Shown: one piece after another, positions 19,245-28,639 of the stretch | Layout of the letters: every line of letters starts with the position of its first letter | Numbering within the stretch: position 1 is the stretch's first letter | Assembly (NCBI RefSeq): GCF_003575965.1 | Contig: NZ_QWJJ01000004.1 | Coordinates: forward strand, 62,001-126,000 | Length of the DNA: 64,000 nucleotides | Source of the DNA: Pseudooceanicola sediminis | GTDB lineage: Bacteria > Pseudomonadota > Alphaproteobacteria > Rhodobacterales > Rhodobacteraceae | Direction: 5' to 3' | Translations under genes and position numbers: made by a program | The notes under the pieces: generated by a model | What the model saw: the letters and a program-made list of their open reading frames with translations, nothing else | What the model was told of the DNA's origin: nothing | The model's database searches: none

Positions 19245-21692
19245 TCAGAGCCGCGTGCCGCGCAGGCGCAGGGCGTTGCCGATGACCGAAACCGACGACA
19301 GGCTCATCGCGGCGGCGGCGACGATGGGCGAGAGCAGAATACCCAGGAAGGGATACAGGATACCCGCGGCGATCGGAACACCCGCAGTGTTGTAGACAAA
19401 GGCGAAAAACAGGTTCTGGCGGATGTTGCGCATGGTGGCGACGGCCAGGTGACGCGCCCGAAGAATACCGCCGAGATCCCCTTTGACCAACGTGATCCCG
19501 GCGCTTTCAACGGCGACATCGGCGCCGGTCCCCATGGCAATACCCACATCCGCCGCCGCCAGCGCAGGGGCGTCGTTGACACCATCGCCCGCCATTGCGA
19601 CGGAGCGGCCTTCGGATTGAAGGCGCGTGACAAGATTGTTCTTGTCCTCGGGGCTGAGACCGGCGTGCACTTCGTCGATGCCCAGTGTCGCGGCGACAGA
19701 TTGCGCCGTGGCCTCGGCATCGCCGGTGGCCATGACGATGCGCAGGCCGGCGTCATGCAGACCGCGAATGGCCTCTGGCGTAGTGTCCTTGATCGCGTCC
19801 GCAACGGCCACCAGCCCGGCCAGCGCCCCGTCGATGGCAACGAACATGGCCGTCTTGCCGTCGGATTGAAGCCTGTCCAGACGATCCTGCATCGCCTCCG
19901 TCGCAATCGAGAGATCGCGCATCAGCGCCGCATTGCCAAGGGCGACGCGCGTGCCATCGACGGTACCGATCACCCCCTTGCCCGTCACGGCTTCGAAATC
20001 CTGCGCCTGCGCGCGCGGGGCGTCACGATCTTCGGCGCCGGTCACGATAGCCTCAGCCAGGGGATGTTCGGAGCCCCGCTCCAGCGCGGCGGCCAGGCTG
20101 AGCAGATGCGCGCCCTCGATGCCGTCGACCGGCTCCACGTCAGTCAGGCTTGGGCGACCCTCGGTCAGGGTGCCGGTCTTGTCGACGATCAGCACGTCGA
20201 CCTTCGAGAAGCGCTCCAGCGCCTCGGCGTCGCGGATCAGCACGCCGGCATGGGCGCCGCGCCCCGTGGCCACCATGATCGACATCGGCGTGGCCAGGCC
20301 CAGTGCACAGGGGCAGGCAATGATCAGCACGGATACAGCGGCAACAAACGCATAGGAAAGAACGGGTTGCGGCCCGAAGATCACCCAAAGGACGAAGGCG
20401 AGAATGGCCGATCCGACGACCGCGGGCACAAAGTAGTTGGCGACACGATCCGCCATCGCCTGAATCGGGGCCCGCGACCGCTGAGCCTTGGCGACCATGG
20501 CCACGATGCGCGACAGGGTCGTGTCCGCGCCGACCGCACCGGCCTGCATCACAAAGCTGCCGGTCTTGTTCAGTGTGCCGCCCGTCACGCTGTCACCTGA
20601 GGTTTTCTCGACCGGCACCGGTTCGCCCGTGATCATGCTTTCATCCACCGAGGAGCGCCCCTCGGTCAGCGTGCCATCGACGGGCACCGCCTCGCCCGGG
20701 CGGACGCGCAGGCTATCGCCTGTACGCAGCTGATCCAGCGGCACGTCTTCCTCGGTTCCGTCAGTGATGCGGCGGGCGGTCTTCGGCGCCAGATCCATCA
20801 GCGCGCGGATGGCATCGCCGGTCTTTTCACGCGCAGCCAGTTCCATCACCTGCCCGATCAGCACCAGCACCAGGATGACGGCGCTGGCTTCGAAATACAC
20901 CGGCGTCATGCCCATGCCATCGCGCATCGCCGGTGGAAAAAGGCCCGGCGCCAGCAGGGAAACGATGGAAAACAGGTAGGCCGCGCCGGTGCCGATCGCG
21001 ATCAACGTCCACATGTTGGGCGAACGGTTCACGATCGACGACCAGCCGCGCTTGAAGAACGGCCAGCAGATCAGCACGACCGGTGTGGCGAGGGCGAATT
21101 GCAGCCAGCCAAACAGCGTGTGCCCGATCCAATCGGCAAAGGGCACCCCGATATGCGCGCCCATTTCCAGCACGAACACGGCCAGCGCCAGCGGTGCGGT
21201 GATCCAGAGGCGGCGCTTGAAATCGACGTATTCCGGGTTGGGCCCCGCGTCGGCAGACGGCGTCATGGGTTCCAGCGCCATACCGCATTTGGGACAGTCG
21301 CCCGGGTGGTCCTGCACGATTTCCGGGTGCATCGGGCAGGTGTATTCCGTGCCTGCCGGTTGCGGGGCAGCCTGCGGCAGGGCGCCGCTGTAGGCGTCGG
21401 GGTCGGCGTCGAACTTGTGCTGGCACCCGGACGAACAGAAATAGACCCGCTGGCCCTCGTGCTTGCTCATGTACGGGGCGTCGGCGCGCTCGACGCTCAT
21501 GCCACAGACCGGATCGCGGGCCGTGCGGTAGGCCTCCGGGTCGGCCAGGAATTTCGTGCGGCAGCCGTCCGAGCAGAAGTGATAGTGGCGTCCGTCCAGC
21601 TCTGCCTCCGGCTTGCCCTTGGTGGGGTCCACCGTCATGCCGCAGACGGGGTCGCGCAGGATATTTTGCGGGGTTTCGGTGCTGTCGGGCAT
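19245..21692 (-). CDS. copA: Copper-translocating P1B-type ATPase with two YHS domains
   Basis: Exports Cu(I) across the inner membrane at the cost of ATP. 815 aa. Soluble N-terminus: two YHS-type metal domains (DPVCGMTV at ~14 with HFCSDGC, and DPVCGMSV at ~60 with YFCSSGC) and a heavy-metal-binding domain ([10 protein letters not shown]...CPKCGMAL, ~117-140); there is no ferredoxin-like HMA domain. The core has TGEP at ~355, the intramembrane CPC (ACPCALG, ~459), the phosphorylated Asp in DKTGTLT (~504), and [10 protein letters not shown]. It is divergent from cueR with a CueR-type operator between them, which makes copper the likely substrate. Confidence 0.93.
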   Translation of the reverse strand: MPDSTETPQNILRDPVCGMTVDPTKGKPEAELDGRHYHFCSDGCRTKFLADPEAYRTARDPVCGMSVERADAPYMSKHEGQRVYFCSSGCQHKFDADPDAYSGALPQAAPQPAGTEYTCPMHPEIVQDHPGDCPKCGMALEPMTPSADAGPNPEYVDFKRRLWITAPLALAVFVLEMGAHIGVPFADWIGHTLFGWLQFALATPVVLICWPFFKRGWSSIVNRSPNMWTLIAIGTGAAYLFSIVSLLAPGLFPPAMRDGMGMTPVYFEASAVILVLVLIGQVMELAAREKTGDAIRALMDLAPKTARRITDGTEEDVPLDQLRTGDSLRVRPGEAVPVDGTLTEGRSSVDESMITGEPVPVEKTSGDSVTGGTLNKTGSFVMQAGAVGADTTLSRIVAMVAKAQRSRAPIQAMADRVANYFVPAVVGSAILAFVLWVIFGPQPVLSYAFVAAVSVLIIACPCALGLATPMSIMVATGRGAHAGVLIRDAEALERFSKVDVLIVDKTGTLTEGRPSLTDVEPVDGIEGAHLLSLAAALERGSEHPLAEAIVTGAEDRDAPRAQAQDFEAVTGKGVIGTVDGTRVALGNAALMRDLSIATEAMQDRLDRLQSDGKTAMFVAIDGALAGLVAVADAIKDTTPEAIRGLHDAGLRIVMATGDAEATAQSVAATLGIDEVHAGLSPEDKNNLVTRLQSEGRSVAMAGDGVNDAPALAAADVGIAMGTGADVAVESAGITLVKGDLGGILRARHLAVATMRNIRQNLFFAFVYNTAGVPIAAGILYPFLGILLSPIVAAAAMSLSSVSVIGNALRLRGTRL

Positions 21693-21734
21693 CAGGGCCT
21701 CCTGCCGGGTCTTGGAGAATCATCTTTGGCATCA

Positions 21735-21765
21735 CACATAAGGGTTCCAGTCACTGGAAGGTCAA
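21735..21765 (-). promoter_or_regulatory. CueR-type operator/promoter of copA
   Basis: On the minus strand TTGACC (-35, complement of 21760-21765) and TATGTG (-10, complement of 21735-21740) are separated by 19 bases instead of 17. The spacer contains the dyad TTCCAG-TGA-CTGGAA (complement of 21744-21758). The over-long spacer around a CCTTCCAG-type dyad is the hallmark of MerR/CueR activation: metal-bound CueR bends the DNA to realign the boxes. It lies 43 bases upstream of the copA start. Confidence 0.9.
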
Positions 21766-21811
21766 GGGACTGCCCTTAACCAACATGCCCGCAACCAAAG
21801 AGGAGAAGACG

Positions 21812-22204
21812 ATGAACATCGGCGATGTGGCGTCGGCCACCGGCCTGCCTGCAAAGACAATCCGCTACTACGAAGATATCGGACTGGTCGCGCCCCGGCG
21901 CGGCGAAAACGGCTATCGCACCTTTGACGAGACTGACCTGCACAAGCTGAGCTTTGTCGCCCGATCCCGGTCGCTTGGGTTTTCGACCGAAGATTGCCGT
22001 GCCCTGCTGGAACTGTACAATGATCGCAGCCGGGCAAGCGCGGACGTGCGCGCGGTGGCCGAGGCGAACCTGGCGCGGGTGGCTGCCAAGATCACGGAAC
22101 TGGAGGCGATGCAGAAGACGCTGACGACGCTGGTGCATCGCTGTCACGGCGACGCGCGCCCCGATTGCCCGATTCTTGAGGATCTGGCCGCCCCGACTGC
22201 ATGA
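21812..22204 (+). CDS. cueR: Cu(I)-responsive MerR-family regulator CueR
   Basis: 130-residue activator. The N-terminal winged helix reads MNIGDVASATGLPAKTIRYYE, then a dimerisation coiled coil (residues ~80-110), then the metal loop with two cysteines spaced C-x7-C (CHGDARPDC), matching Cys112/Cys120 of E. coli CueR and the CPILxDLA ending of alphaproteobacterial CueRs. An in-frame ATG at 21785 is upstream, but AGGAG precedes 21812 and the N-terminus MNIG is the family norm. Divergent from copA, which it should activate. Confidence 0.94.
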   Translation: MNIGDVASATGLPAKTIRYYEDIGLVAPRRGENGYRTFDETDLHKLSFVARSRSLGFSTEDCRALLELYNDRSRASADVRAVAEANLARVAAKITELEAMQKTLTTLVHRCHGDARPDCPILEDLAAPTA

Positions 22205-22220
22205 AAGGACCCCGACCGCT

Positions 22221-22526
22221 ATGCCCAACGTGATTACCGACCGCAAACCGACCACCGCCACGCGGACCGAACGTCCGCGTCTGTACAAGGTGATCCTGCT
22301 GAACGACGACTTTACCCCCCGCGCCTTTGTCGTTCAGGTGCTGCGCCGGGTGTTCCGCATGACCGAGGCGGAATCCGACGTGGTGATGATGACGGCACAC
22401 CAGCGCGGCGCCTGTGTGGTCGCCGTCTTTACCCGCGAAGTGGCCGAGATGAAGGTGCAGCAGGCCAATGACCTTGGGCGCGAACATGGCTATCCGCTGG
22501 CCTTCACCGCCGAGAAAGAGGACTAG
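22221..22526 (+). CDS. clpS: ATP-dependent Clp protease adaptor ClpS
   Basis: Delivers N-degron proteins to ClpAP. 101 aa; core motif LYKVILLNDDFTPRAFVVQVL carries the NDD residues that bind the substrate alpha-amine, and TAHQRGACVVAVFTREVAE has the His of the hydrophobic pocket. The residue corresponding to the gatekeeper Met40 of E. coli ClpS (NDDYTPM) is Arg here (NDDFTPR), so N-degron preference may differ, as in the ClpS2 group of alphaproteobacteria. AAGGA precedes the ATG. Only 16 bases follow cueR; clpA is not adjacent. Confidence 0.93.
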   Translation: MPNVITDRKPTTATRTERPRLYKVILLNDDFTPRAFVVQVLRRVFRMTEAESDVVMMTAHQRGACVVAVFTREVAEMKVQQANDLGREHGYPLAFTAEKED

Positions 22527-22530
22527 GCCC

Positions 22531-22568
22531 GACGTTGGTGGATACGCCTGACGTTCGTGGATATCGCC
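22531..22568. repeat. Tandem repeat, 2 x 19 bp
   Basis: Units starting GACGTT(G/C)GTGGATA at 22531-22549 and 22550-22568, in the gap between the convergent genes clpS and mrpG. Confidence 0.75.
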
Positions 22569-22589
22569 CCGCCCCGACGGCGGATGCGA

Positions 22590-22952
22590 TCACTCCTCCG
22601 GCAGGGGCTTTTCCCTGGTGGCCCAGATGCTGTCTTCGGGCGGCGGCGGCAGGTCCTGCCCCAACTGCCCCCTGTGAATGTGCACCTTGGCGATGAAATA
22701 GGCCGACACGGGCGCTGTCACGAACAGGAATGCCGCGATCAGCAATTCATGCAATGACCCGGGGCCATCGGCAAAGCTGTAGAGCATCGAGGCCAGCAGG
22801 ATACCCCCCACCCCCAATGTCCCCGCCTTTGTCGGCGCATGAAGGCGCGACATCGGCAGGTTCAGCTTGAGCAGCCCGAACGAGCCGATCAGGGTGAAAA
22901 GCGCCCCGATGACGATCATCGCGGTCACGAGAATTTCGGCCAGCATGTTCAT
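22590..22952 (-). CDS. mnhG: Mrp/Pha-type cation:proton antiporter subunit G
   Basis: Small integral subunit of the multi-gene Na+(K+)/H+ antiporter. 120 aa with three hydrophobic helices (ILVTAMIVIGALFTLIGSFGLL; LGVGGILLASMLYS; LIAAFLFVTAPVSAYFI) and the family motif RLHAPTKAGTLG. A hydrophilic C-tail follows. The start at ATG 22952 overlaps the mnhF stop by four bases; the longer in-frame extension (to 23156) is antisense-like. Last gene of the minus-strand operon. Confidence 0.93.
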   Translation of the reverse strand: MNMLAEILVTAMIVIGALFTLIGSFGLLKLNLPMSRLHAPTKAGTLGVGGILLASMLYSFADGPGSLHELLIAAFLFVTAPVSAYFIAKVHIHRGQLGQDLPPPPEDSIWATREKPLPEE

Positions 22953-23218
22953 TCGATGATATCCGCCCTGAGAACAAAGCGCGCATAGGCGACGGTTGAG
23001 ACGAAACCGAGCATCGCGATGATCAGCGCGGCCTCGAAATAGATCTGTGTCTGCCCGCCCATGCCCAGCAGGATGATCAGCGCCACGGCATTGACCGACA
23101 TGGTATCGAGGGCCAGCACCCGGTCCCCGATACCGGGGCCCTTGATCAGCCGCCACATGGCCATGACCAACGACAGGCCAACGCAGGCAAAGGCGAAATA
23201 GAGCGCATAGAGGATCAT
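22949..23218 (-). CDS. mnhF: Mrp/Pha-type cation:proton antiporter subunit F
   Basis: 89-residue membrane subunit with three transmembrane helices; motif RLIKGPGIGDRVLALDTMSVNAVALIILLG is the MnhF/PhaF signature (GPxxxDRVxALD). Overlaps subunit E by four bases and subunit G by four bases, so all three are translationally coupled. Structural subunit; no catalytic role alone. Confidence 0.95.
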   Translation of the reverse strand: MILYALYFAFACVGLSLVMAMWRLIKGPGIGDRVLALDTMSVNAVALIILLGMGGQTQIYFEAALIIAMLGFVSTVAYARFVLRADIIE

Positions 23219-23718
23219 CCGAAAATCTCCTTCAGTCGACGTTCGTAGCGGTTCTTGATGTCGTCGCGCACCGCGTCCGGGTCAGGCGCGTCAAGCGCAT
23301 GGACCAGCAGCGCGTGGCCTTCGTCCGACAGATCGGCCGACACGGTGCCCGGCGTCAGCGTGATGGTGCCCGCCAGCATCGCGATCGCCTCGGGCGTGCG
23401 GATATCCAGCGGGATCGCGACCCAGTTCGGCGACATGCGCGCGTTGCTCTTGAACACCACGATCAGCGCCACCTGCACATTGGCCACCAGGATATCCCAG
23501 ATCACCAGCAACACGTAGAGCGCCAGCTTGACCGGGCGTTTCAACACCGGCCGACGGGGCCAGTAGGCGGCCGTGGCAATCGGGATGATGATCCCGAGGA
23601 TCAGCCCGAAAACGACGGTACCAAGGCTGAGGTGATTGCTCAGCAAGGACCAGACCACGATCAGCAGAAGCGTCAGCAGCGGGTGCGGAAAGACACGGTG
23701 AAACAGCTTTGCGGGCAT
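23215..23718 (-). CDS. mnhE: Mrp/Pha-type cation:proton antiporter subunit E
   Basis: 167 aa with an N-terminal hydrophobic hairpin (LLTLLLIVVWSLLSN, VVFGLILGIIIPI) and a cytosolic C-domain. The conserved segment AMLAGTITLTPGTVSADLS is diagnostic for MnhE/MrpE. ATG 23718 lies one base past the mnhD stop; an in-frame extension to 23805 overlaps mnhD and is rejected. Confidence 0.95.
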   Translation of the reverse strand: MPAKLFHRVFPHPLLTLLLIVVWSLLSNHLSLGTVVFGLILGIIIPIATAAYWPRRPVLKRPVKLALYVLLVIWDILVANVQVALIVVFKSNARMSPNWVAIPLDIRTPEAIAMLAGTITLTPGTVSADLSDEGHALLVHALDAPDPDAVRDDIKNRYERRLKEIFG

Positions 23719-23719
23719 C

Positions 23720-25387
23720 TCAGTGCTCCTCTTGTCCGACGGCCGCGGGTTCGGAATGCTCGTCCTCGGCTGCATCGTCTGCACCGTGGGCCGGTGCCTC
23801 GTCATGGTGACTTTCCTTTATCGCGCGCCCCGGCGTGTCGAGCACCAGCGAGATATAGGGCGCGGTATCGAACAGCTGGTCTGCCGTGGCCGACAGCTGG
23901 CGCTGGATCGGACCTGCAAACACGGTGATCGCGACCAGGCAGGCCAGCAACCCGCCAATCGCGACGACCGGCAGGACGGGGACGTCCTCGCTCGGATCGT
24001 GCCGCTCGTGTTCCGCCTGCGTGTCTTCGGGGTCGTCGGCGCAGTCGGGGTCGCCCTCGATCGCGTGGCTTTTCCAGAACAGCGTGCTGCCGGCCCGCGA
24101 AAACCCGACGACCGCAACCAGGCTGGAACCGAGGACGATGGCCCAGACCCACCAGACCAGCGAGGAGTCGAAGGTGGCTTGCAGGATCATCAACTTGCCG
24201 ACAAAGCCCGACAGCGGTGGCAGGCCGGTCATGGCGATGGCCGCGGCAAAGAACATGCCCGCGATCAATGCCCCGCCCGCAATCGGCGGCGCGGCGGTCA
24301 GGGCCACGTCCTTGGAGGCCCGCCGGTCACGCACGATATCCACGATCAGGAACAGCGCCGCGGTGGCAAAGGTCGAATTCAGCGCATAGTACAGCGCCGC
24401 CGTAATCCCCGCCTGGGTGAACACGGCAACCGCCGCCATCAGCATCCCCATCGAGCCGATGACGGAAAACGCCACCAGCCGGTCAAGTTGACGCGACGCC
24501 AGAACGCCGATCATCCCAAGCGCCAGCGTCAGCAGCGCGGCGGGCAGCAACCAGGTGTCGAAAAGGCCCTGCGTGATCGTCAGGTCGGGCGGAAAGACCA
24601 GCGTGAAAAAGCGGATGATGGCATAGGCACCCACCTTGGTCATGATGGCAAACAGCGCCGCCACCGGCGCGGGCGCCGTGGCGTAGGCGGACGGCAGCCA
24701 GAAATGCAGCGGCAGGATTGCGGCCTTGATGGCAAAGACCATCAACAGCAGCACCGCCCCGACGCGCAGCCCGGCCGTGTGATCGGTGGGAAGGGCTGCA
24801 ATCCTCTGGGCGAGGTCGGCCATGTTCAGCGTCCCCGTCTCGGCATAGATCGTGCCGAGCGCGAACAGGAACAGGGTCGAGCCGAGCAGGTTGAAAACCA
24901 CGTACTGCACACCGACGCGAAACCGTTCGGTTCCCCCGGAATGGATCATCAACCCGTAAGATGCGATCAGCAGCACTTCGAAAAAGACGAACAGGTTGAA
25001 GGCGTCGCCGGTCAGGAACGCCCCCATGATGCCCATGACCTGGAATTGGTAGAGGGCATGAAAATGCCGCCCCCGCCTGTCCCAGCCCGATCCGATGGCA
25101 TAAAGCAGCACCAGCACCGCCAGCACCGCCGTCAGCAGCACGAACAGGGTCGACAGGCGATCCGCCACCAGCACGATCCCAAAGGGCGCGGCCCAGTCGC
25201 CAAGCTGGTACAGCGTCATCGTGCCGTCCGATGCCCCCAGGTACAGCCCTGCCGCAATCCCCATCAGCGCGATCATCGAACCCAGCGAAAACACCTGTTT
25301 CAGCACGGGATGATGGCGCAGAACCAGCACGTTGAACGCCGCCATCATGGCCGGCAGGACGATTGGGGTAATGATCCAGTGGGTCAT
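23720..25387 (-). CDS. mnhD: Mrp/Pha-type cation:proton antiporter subunit D
   Basis: 555-residue polytopic subunit homologous to the proton-pumping NuoM/NuoN subunits of complex I. It has about 14 transmembrane helices, a conserved Glu in the fifth helix region (FNLFVFFEVLLIASYGLM), Lys in TM7 (AIKAAILPLHFWLPSAYATAPAPVAALFAIMTK-like; here KAAILPLHFWLPSAYA) and the HxxLPxAY motif. A hydrophilic His/Glu-rich C-tail (about the last 40 residues) is unusual. Overlaps mnhC by four bases. Confidence 0.96.
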   Translation of the reverse strand: MTHWIITPIVLPAMMAAFNVLVLRHHPVLKQVFSLGSMIALMGIAAGLYLGASDGTMTLYQLGDWAAPFGIVLVADRLSTLFVLLTAVLAVLVLLYAIGSGWDRRGRHFHALYQFQVMGIMGAFLTGDAFNLFVFFEVLLIASYGLMIHSGGTERFRVGVQYVVFNLLGSTLFLFALGTIYAETGTLNMADLAQRIAALPTDHTAGLRVGAVLLLMVFAIKAAILPLHFWLPSAYATAPAPVAALFAIMTKVGAYAIIRFFTLVFPPDLTITQGLFDTWLLPAALLTLALGMIGVLASRQLDRLVAFSVIGSMGMLMAAVAVFTQAGITAALYYALNSTFATAALFLIVDIVRDRRASKDVALTAAPPIAGGALIAGMFFAAAIAMTGLPPLSGFVGKLMILQATFDSSLVWWVWAIVLGSSLVAVVGFSRAGSTLFWKSHAIEGDPDCADDPEDTQAEHERHDPSEDVPVLPVVAIGGLLACLVAITVFAGPIQRQLSATADQLFDTAPYISLVLDTPGRAIKESHHDEAPAHGADDAAEDEHSEPAAVGQEEH

Positions 25388-25746
25388 GCGCCACCCTCGC
25401 CTTTGTCATGCGCGGCCAGGCCTTCGGGCTGGTCGTCGACATGGTCATCATCAGAACTCAGATACGCGCCGAGGGCGATCATCACCACCACAGCCGTCAT
25501 CCCGAAGGAGATCACGATCGCCGTCAGCACCAGCGCCTGCGGCAGCGGATCGGTGTAGGACAGCGCATCGTCGGACAGGATCGGCGGTCGGTTGACCACC
25601 AGACGCCCCGTCGCGAACAGGAACACGTTCACCGCATAGCTCAGCAGCGACGTCCCGATGATCACCGGAAAGGTGCGCAGACGCAGCACCAGGTAGACCC
25701 CGGCAACCGTCAGCACCCCGATCGAGCTTGCAACCAGAAACTCCAT
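25384..25746 (-). CDS. mnhC: Mrp/Pha-type cation:proton antiporter subunit C
   Basis: 120 aa, homologous to NuoK: three helices, with SSIGVLTVAGVYLVL, IIGTSLLSYAVNVFLF and DPLPQALVLTAIVISFGMTA. The last is the highly conserved DPxPQALVLTAIVIxxA motif of MnhC/MrpC. A polar acidic C-tail follows. ATG 25746 starts one base past the mnhA stop; the extension to 25914 overlaps mnhA out of frame and is rejected. Confidence 0.95.
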   Translation of the reverse strand: MEFLVASSIGVLTVAGVYLVLRLRTFPVIIGTSLLSYAVNVFLFATGRLVVNRPPILSDDALSYTDPLPQALVLTAIVISFGMTAVVVMIALGAYLSSDDDHVDDQPEGLAAHDKGEGGA

Positions 25747-25747
25747 C

Positions 25748-28639
25748 TCAGGCCTCCTTGCCGTTGGTGTGGCCATCAATCGTGCCGCTGGTGTCGTCGC
25801 CCTCGTCGCGCGACGGGTCGATGTCCATCGCATGATCGCTGACCTTCGCACGCGCCGGACGGGCCAGCCGAGAGAAGCTTTCAAGCGACAGCATGACAGC
25901 GCCGACAACGGCAAGAAAGACGCCCAGGTCGAACCCCATCGCAGTCGCCAGCTCGAACTCCTCCATCGGGGGAATACGGAAATACCCGTAGGCCGAGGTC
26001 AGGAACGGCGCCCCCGCGAACCACGCCCCGATGCCGGTCAATCCGGCCACCAGAACGCCCGATCCGATGATGGTATGATACGGGTACCGCTGACGTTCAT
26101 CCGCCCAGGCAAAACCCGACGCCATGTATTGCACGACAACGGCGATGGCCACGATCAGGCCGGCGATGAAACCGCCGCCGGGTTCGTTGTGGCCGCGCAG
26201 CAGGATATAGATCCCCACCATCAGTACCACCGGCAGCATGACGCGCGTTATCACGACCATGATCAGCGGGTGCGCATCACCGGCCAGCGGGAACTCGGCC
26301 TCGCGCTTGGCCAGGCGGCGCCGCACCGGGCCGGACAGCAGCGCCTCGGTGATCGCATAGATGATCAGCGCGGCGATCCCCAGCACGATGATTTCGCCAA
26401 AGGTGTCAAAGCCGCGGAAGTCGACCAGGATCACGTTGACGACATTGTTCCCGCCGCCGCCCTTGTAGGAATTGGCCAGATGGAATTCCGAGATCGAGGA
26501 GAACGGGAAGTCGCGGATCAGGATGCCGTAAACCAGGAGCGAGGTCGCAGCCCCGGCAGCCAGTGCGATGGCGCCATCCCGGATGCGGCGCGGCCAGCTG
26601 CTTTCGGCCGGCGTGTAGTCGGGCAGAAAGTTCAGTGCCAGCAGCATCAGGATGATCGTCACCACCTCGACCGACAATTGCGTCAGCGCCAGGTCAGGCG
26701 CGCTGAGGTAGTTGAAGCCGACCGAAACGACAAGGCCGATCACCCCCATCAGCACCAGCGCCAGCAGGCGGTTGCGATGGCAATAGACCAGGAACCCCGC
26801 CGCCGTGATCAGCAGCAGCCAACCGGCCACCGGCATCGGGCTCAGCGGGATCAGCTCATGCGTCGGGGCCGAGGTGCCCCCGCTGAACCAGGCGTGGCCG
26901 CCGACGATCACCGCCGTAATGGTCAGGATCGCCGCATAGCGGGTCAGCGCCCCGTCATGCAGGGTGTCCGTCATGGCACGGGCACCGCGCACGAGGCGCG
27001 CGATCAGCCCATCGAACATCACCTTCGCCTCGGGGCGCGGCGTGGCCTCCCACCCGCGGGCCAGGGGTCGCTGGAGCGCCAGCAGGATCAGGCCCCCGAT
27101 CACGGCGATGGCCGACATGATCAGCGCCGGCGTCACCCCGTGCCACAGCTTGAGATGCGCATCCGGCAGCGCGGCGCTGCCCCCGAGGACCGCGGCCGTG
27201 ACCAGGCGCACCAGGGGTTCGGCAAGGAAGGGCGCCACACCCACCGCAACGACAAGCACGGTCAGCAAGGCGGGTGGTCCCCACATGCCGACGCCCGGAT
27301 CATGCGGGTGTTCGGGATAATCGTGGCGCTCGGGGCCGAGAAAGACGTGCGAGATGTAGCGAAAGGCGTAGGCCGCCGAAAACACTGCGGCAAAGGTGGC
27401 CAGCACCGGCATCACCCAGGGGCTGCCCCACAGCGTGGTATGCGCGGCCTGTTCCAGCATCATCTCTTTCGACAGAAAGCCGTTGAACAGCGGGATACCG
27501 GCCATCGACAAGGATGCGATAGTCGCAATGACAAAGGTCACCGGCATCAGTTTCCGCAACCCGCCAAGGCTGGGAATATCGCGGGTATGCGCACCGTGGT
27601 CGATGATGCCCGCGCTCATGAACAGGGCCGCCTTGAACGTCGCATGGTTGAAGATGTGGAACACTGCCGCCATCGCGGCATAGGGCGTCCCGATCCCCAG
27701 CAGCATGGTGATCAAGCCCAGGTGCGACACGGTCGAAAACGCCAGCAACGCCTTGAGGTCATTCTTGAACAGCGCGATCACGGCCCCCAGCACCATTGTG
27801 ATCAGACCGGCCGACGTGACGATCCAGAACCATTCGGTGGTACCCGACAGCACCGGCCACATCCGCGCCATCAGAAAGATCCCGGCCTTTACCATGGTGG
27901 CCGAGTGCAGGTAGGCCGACACCGGCGTCGGCGCGGCCATCGCGTGCGGCAGCCAGAAATGGAACGGGAACTGTGCCGACTTGGTAAAGCAGCCCAGCAG
28001 GATCAGGATCAGCGCGGGCAGAGACAGCGGCGACGCCTGGATCGCTTCGCGGTTCTGCAAGATGGTGCTGAGGTCGTAGCTGCCGACGATATTGCCCAGC
28101 AGCAACATGCCCCCGATCATCGCCAGCCCGCCCATTCCGGTCACGGTCAGCGCCATGCGCGCGCCTTGGCGCCCCTCGGGCAGATGTTTCCAGAACCCGA
28201 TCAGCAGAAAGGACGACAGCGAGGTCAGTTCCCAGAACACCAGCAACATCAGGATGTTGTCGCAAAGGACGATGCCGACCATCGCCCCCTGGAACATCAG
28301 CAGATAGCTGAAGAATTCACCCATGTTGTCATCGCGCGACAGGTAGGACCCGGCGTAGGTGATGATCAACAGACCGATGCCGAGGATCAGGCAGGCAAAG
28401 AACATGCCCAACCCGTCCAGGAACAGGTTCACGTTCAGCCCCAGCGACGGCAACCAGCCGACCCGGGCCGAGACGATCTCTCCGTTCAGCACCGCAGGCA
28501 GATGCGTCAGCAGACCGATCAGCGCGGTCGCCGTGACAAGAAAGGTGATCAACGTGCAGGTGCGGCGGCCCGCCTGAACCATCAGGCCGGGCAGCAACGC
28601 CCCGAGAAACGGTAAAGCGACGATCAGAAATAGGGACAT
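25748..28639 (-). CDS. phaAB: Mrp/Pha-type cation:proton antiporter, fused subunits A and B
   Basis: 963-residue catalytic/proton-channel subunit. Residues ~1-500 are the NuoL-like part (DNILMLLVFWELTSLSSFLLIGFW, SAQFPFHFWLPHAMAAPTPVSAYLHSATMVKAG), ~560-790 the MrpA C-terminal domains (DLALTQLSVEVVTIILMLLALN), and ~800-940 an MnhB domain (RVMLPVVLMVGIYILLRGHNEPGGGFIAGL-type; here GHNEPGGGFIAGL). Fusion of A and B is the arrangement of the PhaAB subunit in alpha-proteobacteria (Group 2 Mrp). First gene of the operon, which should export Na+ or K+ for pH and salt tolerance. Confidence 0.95.
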   Translation of the reverse strand: MSLFLIVALPFLGALLPGLMVQAGRRTCTLITFLVTATALIGLLTHLPAVLNGEIVSARVGWLPSLGLNVNLFLDGLGMFFACLILGIGLLIITYAGSYLSRDDNMGEFFSYLLMFQGAMVGIVLCDNILMLLVFWELTSLSSFLLIGFWKHLPEGRQGARMALTVTGMGGLAMIGGMLLLGNIVGSYDLSTILQNREAIQASPLSLPALILILLGCFTKSAQFPFHFWLPHAMAAPTPVSAYLHSATMVKAGIFLMARMWPVLSGTTEWFWIVTSAGLITMVLGAVIALFKNDLKALLAFSTVSHLGLITMLLGIGTPYAAMAAVFHIFNHATFKAALFMSAGIIDHGAHTRDIPSLGGLRKLMPVTFVIATIASLSMAGIPLFNGFLSKEMMLEQAAHTTLWGSPWVMPVLATFAAVFSAAYAFRYISHVFLGPERHDYPEHPHDPGVGMWGPPALLTVLVVAVGVAPFLAEPLVRLVTAAVLGGSAALPDAHLKLWHGVTPALIMSAIAVIGGLILLALQRPLARGWEATPRPEAKVMFDGLIARLVRGARAMTDTLHDGALTRYAAILTITAVIVGGHAWFSGGTSAPTHELIPLSPMPVAGWLLLITAAGFLVYCHRNRLLALVLMGVIGLVVSVGFNYLSAPDLALTQLSVEVVTIILMLLALNFLPDYTPAESSWPRRIRDGAIALAAGAATSLLVYGILIRDFPFSSISEFHLANSYKGGGGNNVVNVILVDFRGFDTFGEIIVLGIAALIIYAITEALLSGPVRRRLAKREAEFPLAGDAHPLIMVVITRVMLPVVLMVGIYILLRGHNEPGGGFIAGLIVAIAVVVQYMASGFAWADERQRYPYHTIIGSGVLVAGLTGIGAWFAGAPFLTSAYGYFRIPPMEEFELATAMGFDLGVFLAVVGAVMLSLESFSRLARPARAKVSDHAMDIDPSRDEGDDTSGTIDGHTNGKEA

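Noticed and set aside
25769-28615. 948-codon plus-strand ORF opposite mrpAB
   Set aside because: Lies exactly antisense to a clear 963-residue antiporter subunit; its translation is His/Arg/Gln/Asp-rich with no domain. A GC-bias artefact.
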